Shown piece after piece: positions 17,140 through 26,303 of a stretch of DNA of 64,000 nt. Every line of letters starts with the position of its first letter. Positions within the stretch are counted from its first letter, which is position 1. This DNA is from Vibrio sp. STUT-A11 (lineage in GTDB: Bacteria; Pseudomonadota; Gammaproteobacteria; Enterobacterales; Vibrionaceae): the NCBI RefSeq assembly GCF_026000435.1, contig NZ_AP026763.1, positions 868,001 through 932,000 on the forward strand. The letters run 5' to 3'. Made by a program: the position numbers and the translations under genes. Below the pieces are notes generated by a model. The model made no database searches and had not been told where the DNA came from. It saw only the letters and a list, made by a program, of their open reading frames with translations.

Positions 17140-19121
17140 TTGCAGAAATTGGTCACTTTGCCCTGATACTATCGCTTGCCATGGCTGTACTGCTGAGCAT
17201 ACTGCCGCTTTGGGGGGCATCAAAAAACAACACCATGCTGATGAACACCGCTCGTCCTCTGTCCTGGTCGATGTTTCTCATGCTGTTGTTCTCGTTCGTT
17301 ATTTTATGTTGGGGCTTTTATACCAACGATTTTACCCTGCAATATGTAGCCAGTAACTCAAACAGCCAGTTGCCCTGGTACTACCGTTTGACAGCAGTGT
17401 GGGGCGCGCACGAAGGCTCACTACTTCTTTGGGTGTTGATTCAGGCAGCTTGGACCGTTGCTGTTGCAACATTCAGCCGTGGTATGCCACAAGAATCTGT
17501 CGCGCGCGTACTGGCAGTAATGGGGATGATTTCGGTCGGCTTCCTGATGTTTATTATTTTCACATCAAGCCCATTCTTGCGTACCTTGCCGTTCTTCCCT
17601 GTTGATGGTCGCGACTTGAACCCACTTCTACAAGACCCGGGGCTGATTGTTCACCCTCCGATGCTTTATATGGGGTATGTAGGTTTCTCGGTTGCGTTCT
17701 CATTTGCTATTGCTTCTTTGATGACGGGCCGTTTAGATACCGCCTGGGCTCGCTGGTCGCGTCCTTGGACAACTGCGGCGTGGGTATTTCTAACTCTAGG
17801 TATCGCGCTAGGTTCTTGGTGGGCATATTACGAACTTGGCTGGGGTGGCTGGTGGTTCTGGGATCCAGTAGAAAACGCCTCCTTTATGCCTTGGTTGGCT
17901 GGTACCGCATTGATGCACTCTTTGGCCGTCACCGAAAAACGCGGCACCTTTAAAGCGTGGACTGTACTGCTTGCTATCTCTGCATTCTCATTGAGTCTGC
18001 TGGGGACGTTCCTGGTGCGTTCAGGTATTTTGGTTTCAGTGCATGCGTTCGCCTCTGATCCTGCTCGCGGCATGTTTATTCTTGCCTTCCTGGTATTTGT
18101 TATCGGCGGCTCATTGCTACTGTTTGCGGTAAAAGGTGCATCGGTTCGTGTACGTGGTAACTTCGATTTAGTGTCGCGAGAGAATGTATTACTTGGCAAC
18201 AACGTACTGTTGATCGCAGCGCTGGTTGTTGTGTTAGTCGGTACATTGTTACCGCTGGTGCATAAGCAAATTGGCCTTGGTTCTGTCTCAATTGGCGCGC
18301 CATTCTTCGACATGCTGTTTGCATGGTTGATGATGCCATTTGCCTTCTTATTGGGTATTGGTCCGCTTATCCGCTGGAAACGAGATCAATTGTCTTCAAT
18401 CGTTAAGCCTATGCTGATCTCTGGGGTCACTGCACTAGTTTTAGCGGCGGTTTGTGTCTATCTATTCGCAGATTTCTTCCAAATTATGGCCTACATCGGC
18501 TGGGTAATGGCAATTTGGATCATCGTCATGCACGGTTTCGAGCTGCATGAGCGTGCGACTCACCGACACAGCTTCGTGGAAGGTGTAGGTAAGTTGCAGC
18601 GCAGTCACTGGGCAATGATGTTAGGTCATATTGGTTTGGCGGTCACCATTATCGGTATCGCGATGGTGCAGAACTACAGCATTGAGCGTGATGTGCGTTT
18701 GGCTCCGGGAGAACACTTCCAAATCCAGGGTTATGACTTCTATTTCTCTGGCTTGCGAGACAAAGATGGCCCTAACTACGATGGTTATATCGCGGATTTT
18801 GAAGTGACGCATAACGGCAACTACGTCAATACGCTGCATGCCGAGAAGCGTTTTTACCGTACTGCTAAGTCTATGATGACAGAAGCGGCAATTGATCGCG
18901 GCGTGACCCGAGACCTGTACATTGCGATGGGTGAGCGTTTAGAAGACAACCGCTCATGGGCTGTACGTATTTACTACAAACCGTTCGTTCGTTGGATTTG
19001 GGCTGGTGCTTTGATCATGGCAATTGGTGGTGGTCTGGCTATTTCAGATAAGCGTTACCGCTTCCGCAAGTCATCTAAGAAGAGCGCGAAGGCAAAGGAG
19101 CAGGTCGCACAATATGAATAA
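17136..19121 (+). CDS. ccmF: Cytochrome c heme lyase subunit CcmF
   Basis: Large membrane protein that, with CcmH and CcmI, attaches heme to apocytochrome c. About 13-15 membrane helices are visible. The WWD domain (GWGGWWFWDPVENAS) is near residues 235-249, with conserved histidines at LIVHPPMLY and later loops. 661 aa is close to the family length. It overlaps the ccmG start by 8 bases. Confidence 0.96.
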   Translation: MIAEIGHFALILSLAMAVLLSILPLWGASKNNTMLMNTARPLSWSMFLMLLFSFVILCWGFYTNDFTLQYVASNSNSQLPWYYRLTAVWGAHEGSLLLWVLIQAAWTVAVATFSRGMPQESVARVLAVMGMISVGFLMFIIFTSSPFLRTLPFFPVDGRDLNPLLQDPGLIVHPPMLYMGYVGFSVAFSFAIASLMTGRLDTAWARWSRPWTTAAWVFLTLGIALGSWWAYYELGWGGWWFWDPVENASFMPWLAGTALMHSLAVTEKRGTFKAWTVLLAISAFSLSLLGTFLVRSGILVSVHAFASDPARGMFILAFLVFVIGGSLLLFAVKGASVRVRGNFDLVSRENVLLGNNVLLIAALVVVLVGTLLPLVHKQIGLGSVSIGAPFFDMLFAWLMMPFAFLLGIGPLIRWKRDQLSSIVKPMLISGVTALVLAAVCVYLFADFFQIMAYIGWVMAIWIIVMHGFELHERATHRHSFVEGVGKLQRSHWAMMLGHIGLAVTIIGIAMVQNYSIERDVRLAPGEHFQIQGYDFYFSGLRDKDGPNYDGYIADFEVTHNGNYVNTLHAEKRFYRTAKSMMTEAAIDRGVTRDLYIAMGERLEDNRSWAVRIYYKPFVRWIWAGALIMAIGGGLAISDKRYRFRKSSKKSAKAKEQVAQYE

Positions 19122-19668
19122 GAAAGTCTTGTTTATCCCGTTAGTTGCTTTCATGGTCCTGGCGGGGATCTTTGCAACCCAGTTGATGCGTAACCAAGAG
19201 GGTGATGACCCGACAAAACTTGAGTCGGTATTAGTGGGAAAACCTGTACCAGCCTTCCACCTTGAAGATTTGGCTGAGCCGGGTAAAGAATACGATCAAT
19301 CTATTTTCAAAGGCGAGCCTTTACTGCTCAACGTTTGGGCTACCTGGTGTCCAACCTGTTATGCAGAGCATAAGTATCTGAATGAACTGGCTGGTAAAGG
19401 TGTCAAGATCATCGGTATGAACTACAAAGATGATCGCACTAAAGCAGTAGGTTGGTTGAATGATTTGGGTAATCCTTACCTGATCAGTTTGTTTGATGGC
19501 AGCGGTATGTTAGGCCTGGACTTAGGGGTTTACGGGGCTCCGGAAACGTTTATTATCGATGCTAATGGTGTTGTTCGTTATCGCCATGTCGGGGATGTCA
19601 ATCCACGCAATTGGGCTGATACATTAGAACCGCTTTACAATCAGTTGGTTGAGGAGGCGAAGCTATGA
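19114..19668 (+). CDS. ccmG: Periplasmic thioredoxin CcmG (DsbE)
   Basis: Membrane-anchored thiol-disulfide oxidoreductase that reduces apocytochrome c cysteines before heme attachment. The start is ATG 19114 (MNKKVLFIP), overlapping ccmF; the longer frame upstream is only ccmF sequence read in another frame. It has a signal anchor (about residues 5-22) and a thioredoxin fold with WCPTC (C79/C82) and the cis-Pro region GAPETFIID. It overlaps ccmH by 4 bases. Confidence 0.95.
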   Translation: MNKKVLFIPLVAFMVLAGIFATQLMRNQEGDDPTKLESVLVGKPVPAFHLEDLAEPGKEYDQSIFKGEPLLLNVWATWCPTCYAEHKYLNELAGKGVKIIGMNYKDDRTKAVGWLNDLGNPYLISLFDGSGMLGLDLGVYGAPETFIIDANGVVRYRHVGDVNPRNWADTLEPLYNQLVEEAKL

Positions 19669-20150
19669 GAAAGGTAATTTTAGCCGTATTTGCAGCGCTG
19701 ACACTCTCGTTAGCGGCCCATGCCGCCATTGAGGTGTATGAGTTTGATAACCTCAAGCAAGAACAGCAGTTCAAAGAGCTAAGCCACACTCTGCGCTGCC
19801 CTAAATGTCAGAACAACACGATCTCTGATTCTAATGCCGAGCTTGCTCAAGACTTACGCCATAAAGTGTATGAAATGACCAAAGAGGGCAAGTCTAAGGA
19901 AGAGATCGTCGATTACATGGTGGCGCGCTACGGTAACTTTGTGACTTACAATCCGCCGTTCACCATTGCTACGGCTATCTTATGGCTGGGGCCTCTTGCT
20001 GTTGTACTGGGTGGCTTTGCTTTGATCGTATTACGTAGTCGCAAAACCAAGGCAAAAGTCGTCGCAAATAGTGATGAACAATGGGACGAACAAAAAGAAG
20101 CTCGCCTCAAAGCACTACTTGAAGAAGAGAACGACGGAGATAAGAAGTAA
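19665..20150 (+). CDS. ccmH: Cytochrome c maturation thiol protein CcmH
   Basis: Membrane-anchored protein that engages the apocytochrome CXXCH cysteines. It has a cleavable signal peptide (about residues 1-20), the LRCPKCQNN motif (C45/C48) in a three-helix periplasmic domain, then one membrane helix (about 103-123) and a charged tail. Here CcmH and CcmI are separate genes, unlike the fused E. coli CcmH. The ccmI ATG overlaps its stop by one base. Confidence 0.95.
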   Translation: MRKVILAVFAALTLSLAAHAAIEVYEFDNLKQEQQFKELSHTLRCPKCQNNTISDSNAELAQDLRHKVYEMTKEGKSKEEIVDYMVARYGNFVTYNPPFTIATAILWLGPLAVVLGGFALIVLRSRKTKAKVVANSDEQWDEQKEARLKALLEEENDGDKK

Positions 20151-21364
20151 TGACACTATTTTGGATATCTACTGTTGTTCTTACGCTGATCGCTTGTGCT
20201 TTAGTAGCCATGCCGTTACTAAAACAAAAAGCGAACAACGATGAAGTACTACGCGATGAACTTAATAAAGCGTTTTACAAAGATCGTTTATCAGAGTTAC
20301 AAGAAGAGACCGAAGAAGGATTGGTTGAAAGCCAGGAAGACTTGATTTCGGATCTTAAACAATCATTGCTAGATGATATTCCGGGAGGTAACGGACACAA
20401 AGAAACAAAAATTTCTCCTGTCGCTGTTTTGATTCCATCCGTCATTTTGACCGTCGTATTAAGCTATGGTTTGTACTACCAATTTGGCGCCTCTCAGGAA
20501 GTGGTTCGATGGCAGGAAGTGTCAGCAAACTTACCAGAGTTATCGAAGAAACTGATGTCGTCATCAGCAGAACCTATGAGTGATGAAGAGATGGCGGATT
20601 TGACCTTAGCGTTGCGTACTCGTCTGCATTATCAACCGGAAGATTCAACGGGGTGGTTGCTGTTGGGGCGCATTGCTTTGGCTAATCGTGATGTTTCCAC
20701 TGCGATCGATTCGATGGAAAAGTCGTTCAACCTTGAGCCTAAAGACCCGGATATTATGCTGGGGTACGCGCAAGCTCTGATGCTTTCTCAGGAAGAAATG
20801 GATCAGAACACGGCCCGTTCTCTTCTCGGACAACTAGTGCAACAAGACCGAGTTGACCTGCGTGTCTTCTCGCTGCTTGCGTTCGATGCGTTTGAACGTC
20901 AAGACTACCCAGCAGCGATCAAATACTGGGGTGTAATGCAACAGATGATCGGTCCTGAAGATAGCCGCTATGAGATGCTTTCTCGCAGCATTGATAGCGC
21001 ACGTAAACAGATGGGCGAAGCGGTGTCTCCGGATAAAAGCGTGGCGGTTACCATCAGTCTTGCTCCTGAAGCTCAGGTCGATCCTAACGGGGTACTTATC
21101 GTGTCTGTCCACCGTGCTGATGGCTCTCCAATGCCAGTAGCCGCTGCTCGTTACCCGTTAGCATCATTCCCGAGAACCGTGGTTCTGGATGATGGCAATG
21201 CCATGATGCAAGGCTCAAAGTTGTCTTCATTGGATAAGCTTTTGGTACGTGTACGTGTCGATTCGGATGGCAACGTGGCAACCCGTGATCATGACTGGCA
21301 CGGCGAAAGTGGTGTTGTCGAATTCGGGCAACCTGTTGAAGTTATTATCAATAAGCAATTTTAA
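20150..21364 (+). CDS. ccmI: Cytochrome c maturation TPR protein CcmI
   Basis: Apocytochrome c chaperone of the heme ligation complex. Two membrane helices (about residues 3-22 and 91-111) flank a cytoplasmic leucine-zipper-like segment. The periplasmic part contains TPR-like repeats (about 160-280: GWLLLGRIALANRD and DIMLGYAQALM) and a beta-rich C-terminal domain, corresponding to the C-terminal half of E. coli CcmH. It is the last gene of the ccm cluster and is followed by a terminator. Confidence 0.93.
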   Translation: MTLFWISTVVLTLIACALVAMPLLKQKANNDEVLRDELNKAFYKDRLSELQEETEEGLVESQEDLISDLKQSLLDDIPGGNGHKETKISPVAVLIPSVILTVVLSYGLYYQFGASQEVVRWQEVSANLPELSKKLMSSSAEPMSDEEMADLTLALRTRLHYQPEDSTGWLLLGRIALANRDVSTAIDSMEKSFNLEPKDPDIMLGYAQALMLSQEEMDQNTARSLLGQLVQQDRVDLRVFSLLAFDAFERQDYPAAIKYWGVMQQMIGPEDSRYEMLSRSIDSARKQMGEAVSPDKSVAVTISLAPEAQVDPNGVLIVSVHRADGSPMPVAAARYPLASFPRTVVLDDGNAMMQGSKLSSLDKLLVRVRVDSDGNVATRDHDWHGESGVVEFGQPVEVIINKQF

Positions 21365-21420
21365 TAGTTGCGAGTCATATCCATATAGTGGTACGGCTCT
21401 AAACTATCGAGTAGAATGAA

Positions 21421-21448
21421 AAAGGCCAGCTAATGCTGGCCTTGTTTT
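21421..21448 (+). terminator. Terminator after ccmI
   Basis: AAGGCCAGC-TAAT-GCTGGCCTT stem followed by a T-rich run (GTTTTTAT), 57 bases past the ccmI stop. Confidence 0.92.
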
Positions 21449-21525
21449 TATACTTAAGTGATTTTTAAACCGTATTAGATTAGTGCGGTTTATAGCAAGG
21501 TGACTTAAGTATATTAATAGTCGTT

Positions 21526-22308
21526 ATGGAACATAGAATGTATAACAAGGGTAAATCCATCTTCTTAATGCTGTTAGCACTTGGACTGGTTGGCTGTTCA
21601 AGCGCACCTGAGGAAGCAGCGACAGAAGAAACAAATCAAACGACTTCTGATGCGTACGACCCGTTAGAAGGCTTTAACCGTGCCATGTGGGATATTAACT
21701 ACGATTACTTGGATCCGTACTTAGTGCGCCCGGTGTCGTTAGCGTATGTGGAATATACACCTACACCGGTTCGCTATGGTATTGCTAACTTTCTGGCAAA
21801 CTTAGACGAACCAGCAAGTATGGTGAACAACCTGCTTATGGGTAACGGCAGTAAAGCCGTTGATCACTTCAACCGATTCTGGCTTAACTCGACATTTGGT
21901 CTTCTTGGTTTGGTTGATGTCGCGACCGCTGCGGGCATTACCAAATACGATGAAAAAGTTTTCAGTGACGCCGTTGGCCATTACGGTGTCGGCAACGGTC
22001 CTTACTTTATGGTTCCGGGTTATGGTCCATATACGCTGCGCGAAGTGACTGATACGGTAGACAGTATGTATGTACCGCTGACCTATCTGAATTTCTGGGC
22101 AAGTCTTGGTAAATGGGCTTTCGAAGGTATGGAAAAACGCGCGTTGCTTGTTCCTCAGGAAGCTCAGTTAGATAACTCGCCTGATCCATATGTCTTAACG
22201 CGTGATATTTATATCCAGCGCCAAAACTTTAAAGCAGAAGTAGAGACCGTCAAAGAAGTCGACGCAGAAGAAGAAGCTTATCTGGACGAATATTTGGACG
22301 AGTTTTAA
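21526..22308 (+). CDS. mlaA: Outer-membrane lipoprotein MlaA (VacJ)
   Basis: Outer-membrane part of the Mla system, which removes mislocalised phospholipids from the outer leaflet. The signal peptide ends in the lipobox LVGC with lipidated C24, counted from the first ATG; ATG 21538 (MYNKGKSI) is an equally good start and gives C20. The conserved DPLEGFNRAMW, FLANLDEP and NSTFGLLGLVDVA segments are present, with an acidic tail (EEAYLDEYLDEF). It stands alone between terminators, away from mlaFEDCB. Confidence 0.94.
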   Translation: MEHRMYNKGKSIFLMLLALGLVGCSSAPEEAATEETNQTTSDAYDPLEGFNRAMWDINYDYLDPYLVRPVSLAYVEYTPTPVRYGIANFLANLDEPASMVNNLLMGNGSKAVDHFNRFWLNSTFGLLGLVDVATAAGITKYDEKVFSDAVGHYGVGNGPYFMVPGYGPYTLREVTDTVDSMYVPLTYLNFWASLGKWAFEGMEKRALLVPQEAQLDNSPDPYVLTRDIYIQRQNFKAEVETVKEVDAEEEAYLDEYLDEF

Positions 22309-22326
22309 GATAAGACAATAGATATT

Positions 22327-22357
22327 AAAAAGGCTTAGCAGTTGCTAAGCCTTTTTC
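22327..22357. terminator. Bidirectional terminator between mlaA and fadL
   Basis: AAAAAGGCTTAGCA-GT-TGCTAAGCCTTTTT is a 14-bp perfect stem with A and T flanks. It serves mlaA on + and the first fadL gene on -, which converge here. Confidence 0.93.
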
Positions 22358-22374
22358 GTTAATGATGTATTCGG

Positions 22375-23673
22375 TTAGAAACGGTAGTTTGCCTGAAGGC
22401 CAATCAACCAAACATTACCCGTTGTTTCACCGACAAACTGACCACCAACTTGCTCTGCTGTATTGTCCGAATCATAACCACGAGACTCTTTAATTGAGGC
22501 ATCTTTGGCGATGATGTAAGTGAAACCAGCATCTAAGCTGAAATCTTTTGTCCAGTCGTAGGTTGCACCAATACTTAGCCAGGTACGATCGGTTTCTGGA
22601 ATCGTTATCGTACGGTTTTTATCGCTCACGGCTGATGTGTCGTACGCAATACCTGTTCTTAATGCCAGTTGTGGCTGAAGCTGGTAAGTTGCACCCAAAG
22701 CAAAACGGTAGTTATCTTCCCAGTTTTCAACTTTAACCATGTGCGTACCTGCGGTATCAAGGTGTGCTTCCAGTTTTTCGAATGAGCTCCAGTCAGTCCA
22801 GTTAAAGCTCGTGTGAAGGGCAAGCAGCTCGGTAACTTGGTGGTAGCTGGCCAGCTCCGCAGTCGCTGGTAACGTCAGGTACATGTAACCGTCATCGCGG
22901 GTTTGTGGTAGTTGAGGAGTGCCAAAACCAAAACCAAGACCTTCAGCATGGCCCTGCAACTTAAGCTCTACTTCTGATTTGTATGCGAAGCCTACGCGGT
23001 GATTGTCGTTGATCTGCCATGCAGTACCGACTTGCCAACCCCAAGCCGTATCATCACCTTCCATGTATTTCAGCGTGGTATCTTGAGGAAGTCCCAATGC
23101 GTTGTTTGCTGGTGTTGTTGCGCCAAAGCTACCTTCACCAAGAATATAGCGAACGCCACCGCCAATACTTACAGCGTCGTTAATCTTGTAGGCTGCATTC
23201 AGGTTGGCTTCTATTGTAGTCACGCTGGCTTCGTTGCCGAAGTGTGATGCCGCAAAGCCTGTACCAAGATCCGTTTCCATGCCGTAGTTTGTTCCCAGCG
23301 CTAATCCGACCGCGAATTCATCGTTATACTGATGCGATAGGTAGAAGTTAGGAATGATGGCATCGTGAGCGAAATCATCAGAAGACGCTGGAGTGTTATT
23401 GCCATAGAAATTGACGTCACCTTCTACATCTAGGTTTGGATTCACGTAGATAGCACCAACAGAGACTTGTGTGCCTTCTAAATAAGTGAGCATCGCCGGG
23501 TTTCGCCACTGTGAACTCGCATTATCTGCCATTGCTGCTTCACCAGCGTAGGCACGGCCTAAGCCTGTTGCAGAGAACTCCGCAAGTTGGAAACCGGCTG
23601 CATGAGTCGTGCTTGCTGTGCCCAGTAGACTGAGTGCTACCGTTATAGAAAGAAGGGTCTTGTTGGTTTTCAT
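22375..23673 (-). CDS. fadL: FadL-family outer-membrane long-chain fatty acid transporter (copy 1)
   Basis: Outer-membrane beta-barrel porin for hydrophobic substrates. It has a signal peptide (MKTNKTLLSITV... with cleavage near HAA), then the N-terminal hatch segment GFQLAEFSATGLGRAYAGEAAMADNASS typical of FadL, followed by alternating beta-strands ending in the aromatic C-terminal residue F (LQANYRF). At 432 aa it has the normal length. It lies beside a second copy in the same direction 309 bases upstream. I did not find a convincing FadR site before this copy. Confidence 0.93.
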   Translation of the reverse strand: MKTNKTLLSITVALSLLGTASTTHAAGFQLAEFSATGLGRAYAGEAAMADNASSQWRNPAMLTYLEGTQVSVGAIYVNPNLDVEGDVNFYGNNTPASSDDFAHDAIIPNFYLSHQYNDEFAVGLALGTNYGMETDLGTGFAASHFGNEASVTTIEANLNAAYKINDAVSIGGGVRYILGEGSFGATTPANNALGLPQDTTLKYMEGDDTAWGWQVGTAWQINDNHRVGFAYKSEVELKLQGHAEGLGFGFGTPQLPQTRDDGYMYLTLPATAELASYHQVTELLALHTSFNWTDWSSFEKLEAHLDTAGTHMVKVENWEDNYRFALGATYQLQPQLALRTGIAYDTSAVSDKNRTITIPETDRTWLSIGATYDWTKDFSLDAGFTYIIAKDASIKESRGYDSDNTAEQVGGQFVGETTGNVWLIGLQANYRF

Positions 23674-23917
23674 TTTGTGTTCGCTGAATTGTTTAAAACG
23701 TGGGGTGAAATTTTAAAGATAGAGCTTTTACTTTAGAAATGAAAATCCGGAACGGGAACGATTTTGGTATTAAATTCTAACTAGACTGGCTTTAAAAGAC
23801 TAAAAGCCTGGCTGTAAAAGAGTTGTGAAAGATGTTCAGCGAACAGGTGTGCGTCCTAATATAGGTTTTTAGATACACGTGTTCACTGAAATCGAGCGTA
23901 GAATAACTCGCAGGTAA

Positions 23918-23946
23918 GAAAAAAAGGCTGGAAATCCAGCCTTTTA
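23918..23946 (-). terminator. Terminator of fadL copy 2
   Basis: AAAAGGCTGG-AAAT-CCAGCCTTTT stem, read on the minus strand with a run of seven T after it. It lies 37 bases past the stop of the second fadL gene. The rest of the 309-base gap holds the promoter region of copy 1, where I see no recognisable operator. Confidence 0.9.
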
Positions 23947-23982
23947 TATAGAAAATTTGTGCAATAGCGACTAGTGTGTTAA

Positions 23983-25269
23983 TCAGAAGCTACGGCTGTA
24001 CTGTAAGCCAACTAGAATCGCGTCTGCTTTTGTTGTTGCGGTGACAGAAGTCGCAGTAAATCCGTCAACGGTGATGGACTCTTCAACTTTCGTATCGTCA
24101 CCCATCAAATAAGTGAAACCAAAGTCAATGTTAGACTTGCTGTCGATATGGTATGTAAAGCCCGTTGACAGCCATTGACGATCTGAATCTGGTACAGAAA
24201 TTGACCTTAAGTTATCTTGTGCACTGGTGTCGTACATGTAGCCTGCACGCAGCGTCCAATCGTTGTTCAGATAGTAAGTACCGCCAATCGCGTAGTGCCA
24301 GCCATCTTGCCATTCGTATTTCTTGTCGTATGAACCGTTGCCGCTAAGAGTACCGATAGGTGAAGAAGCAGTGTCTAGATTACGGAAATCGATTTGATCA
24401 AACGCTTTCCAGCCAATGTATTGTACGCTGTAGTGTACCGCGAACTTGGTATCTTCGATTTTGTGGTAACCAGAGAACTCCGCTATATCTGGTAGCGGTA
24501 GCGTGATCTTTTGGCCTTTATCGTCTTCTGCTTCAAATTCTGGGCTGTAGTGGTAGGCAAAACCAAAACGGTTGTTTTCATCTAGCTCGTAAACTGTACC
24601 AAGGTTAAAGCCAACTGCGAAACCATCTGCTTTATCAACGTTTAATGCGTAAGGAGCGGCACCGAATAAACCAGGGTTTCCACGTTTCATAGTGCCTTGG
24701 CCGTAGATTAGGTCTAAACCTGCACCAAAGATCCATTGATCGTTTAAACGGTAAGAGCCTGCTAAACCAAAGTTAAAACTCTTAACGTCGGTAAGACCGC
24801 CGTATTCAGTTGCAATATAGTTATCAGCAAATTCGGTTTTTGTACCGAAGTTAGAGTAGGCATTGACACCCCAGGCAAACTTGTCGTTTACAGGAACAAT
24901 CAGGTGAATATTTGGAGCAATTGAAGTATCACCCACATCATCGGTGTCAGGAACGTTGGCTACGATTGGTGAACCGCCCTGAAGCATAGGAAGGTTGTTT
25001 TGATATGTGGCATCTTTCACTTCGATCAGTGATGTAATGGTTTCAAAACCGACAGACAGTTCCATTTTGTCAAATAGAGCCATCGCAGCTGGGTTACGCG
25101 CCATTACCGATGCGTTATCTGCAATTACCGCGTCACCAGCAAATGCACGACCAAGACCTGTGGCCGATTGAGCATTAATTTGGAAACCTGCGGCCATTGT
25201 TTGGCCTGAGGCAAAAGCTACCGTTACTGCTAAGAGAGTCTTTTTGAACAGACGCTTATTATGAGTCAT
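23983..25269 (-). CDS. fadL: FadL-family outer-membrane long-chain fatty acid transporter (copy 2)
   Basis: Second FadL barrel, clearly paralogous to the neighbour: same hatch (AGFQINAQSATGLGRAFAGDAVIADNAS), same terminal strand ending in F, 428 aa. The signal peptide ends near TMA-AGF. The two have diverged well beyond a recent duplication, so different substrates are possible. A FadR-like sequence lies about 87-103 bases upstream of its ATG. Confidence 0.93.
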   Translation of the reverse strand: MTHNKRLFKKTLLAVTVAFASGQTMAAGFQINAQSATGLGRAFAGDAVIADNASVMARNPAAMALFDKMELSVGFETITSLIEVKDATYQNNLPMLQGGSPIVANVPDTDDVGDTSIAPNIHLIVPVNDKFAWGVNAYSNFGTKTEFADNYIATEYGGLTDVKSFNFGLAGSYRLNDQWIFGAGLDLIYGQGTMKRGNPGLFGAAPYALNVDKADGFAVGFNLGTVYELDENNRFGFAYHYSPEFEAEDDKGQKITLPLPDIAEFSGYHKIEDTKFAVHYSVQYIGWKAFDQIDFRNLDTASSPIGTLSGNGSYDKKYEWQDGWHYAIGGTYYLNNDWTLRAGYMYDTSAQDNLRSISVPDSDRQWLSTGFTYHIDSKSNIDFGFTYLMGDDTKVEESITVDGFTATSVTATTKADAILVGLQYSRSF

Positions 25270-25355
25270 GTATTTTTCCTTATTAGATTCGTCTCTTTGG
25301 ACGATAATTTGAGCTTTTGCTCAGTGGCGCAGATAGTAGTCACAAGAATGTTATT

Positions 25356-25372
25356 AACAAATCCGACCATTG
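25356..25372 (-). promoter_or_regulatory. Possible FadR operator upstream of fadL copy 2
   Basis: AACAAATCCGACCATTG carries the conserved right half TCCGACCA of the FadR consensus (AACTGGTCNGACCAGTT) but a weak left half. It is in the 305-base gap before fadL copy 2, which otherwise holds an AT-rich stretch and a GC-rich inverted repeat near 25511-25540. Confidence 0.4.
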
Positions 25373-25510
25373 GATAAAATTTAGGAAAAATTACAAAAAT
25401 GATGCTAAATGCAGGGAAATGACATCTAAACTGCAATATTTAGAGTTTATACTCTAAAGGGCCTGCGGCGGGTTGTAGGCGGTAAACGTTTGCGTCCTAC
25501 AAATACGAAA

Positions 25511-25540
25511 CTGCCGCTTAGAGGTCACACTAGGCGGCAG
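25511..25540 (-). terminator. Possible terminator after the sigma/anti-sigma pair
   Basis: CTGCCGC and GCGGCAG form an inverted repeat around a 16-base loop, just past the end of the DUF3379 gene. The following T-run is poor on the minus strand, so this is only a weak terminator call. Confidence 0.4.
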
Positions 25541-25574
25541 TTGACGGGCTTTACACTAATTTTGTTTCATTTTA

Positions 25575-26303
25575 TTACATAGGCTGGATCAGTGGCGTCA
25601 GTTGACTAGCGATCGCATTGATATCCTCACCTTGCTGACCGACCAAGACCATACTTGCACTACCAATAGGTTGAACGATGCCGCTCATGCCTTCTTTATT
25701 GAAGTCTGTGGCTTTCTCGCTCGGGATGCGGGTAATGAACATAGTGACTTTACCTTGTAATCCCTGGAAAACCATGTGCACCGCATTTGATTCTCCGAAT
25801 CCACAATGATTTAAGTAATAGACGTGGTAAGGAAAGTTCTGGTTAAACTGAAAAAGCAGCGGAGACATTTTAGCGTTAATGAATGTGCTTGGTACATCTT
25901 CGTCCAAGTGGCGAATAAAAGGCTCTTCATGGATGACATGTTGAATAGCAGTATCCGCAAGCGTTGCATGTGCAGGCGAGACGATGAGTTTACTCCAGTT
26001 TATTTGGCCAACTAACAAACCCGCAGTAAATGCCACCGATGCGGCCAACGCCATTGCTTTTCGGGCAAAGGTTGGGCGAACAACGTTTTGTTGCAGCGAA
26101 CTCGAACTTTGGCTGAACAAAATTTTGTCAGCAAGATCATCAGGTACCTCGACATTCATGGCCTGTTTGATTTTTTCATCGAGATCCAAAACGTCTTCAA
26201 CAAACTTATGGTTGGCGTTATTCTCTGCCAAAGCTTGCAGTATCTCTTCATCCTTCTGTTTTGGATCCGACAAAATACGACGACGAAATTCTAAATCATC
26301 CAT
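25575..26303 (-). CDS. DUF3379 single-pass membrane protein, probable anti-sigma factor
   Basis: A 242-aa protein whose first ~80 residues are cytoplasmic and charged, followed by one membrane helix (about residues 83-99: MALAASVAFTAGLLVGQ) and a periplasmic domain. This is the topology of anti-sigma factors. The gene overlaps the ECF sigma gene by 8 bases. The family is known only as DUF3379; the anti-sigma role is inferred from topology and coupling. An unpaired Cys (NHCGFGESN) lies in the periplasmic part. Confidence 0.82.
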   Translation of the reverse strand: MDDLEFRRRILSDPKQKDEEILQALAENNANHKFVEDVLDLDEKIKQAMNVEVPDDLADKILFSQSSSSLQQNVVRPTFARKAMALAASVAFTAGLLVGQINWSKLIVSPAHATLADTAIQHVIHEEPFIRHLDEDVPSTFINAKMSPLLFQFNQNFPYHVYYLNHCGFGESNAVHMVFQGLQGKVTMFITRIPSEKATDFNKEGMSGIVQPIGSASMVLVGQQGEDINAIASQLTPLIQPM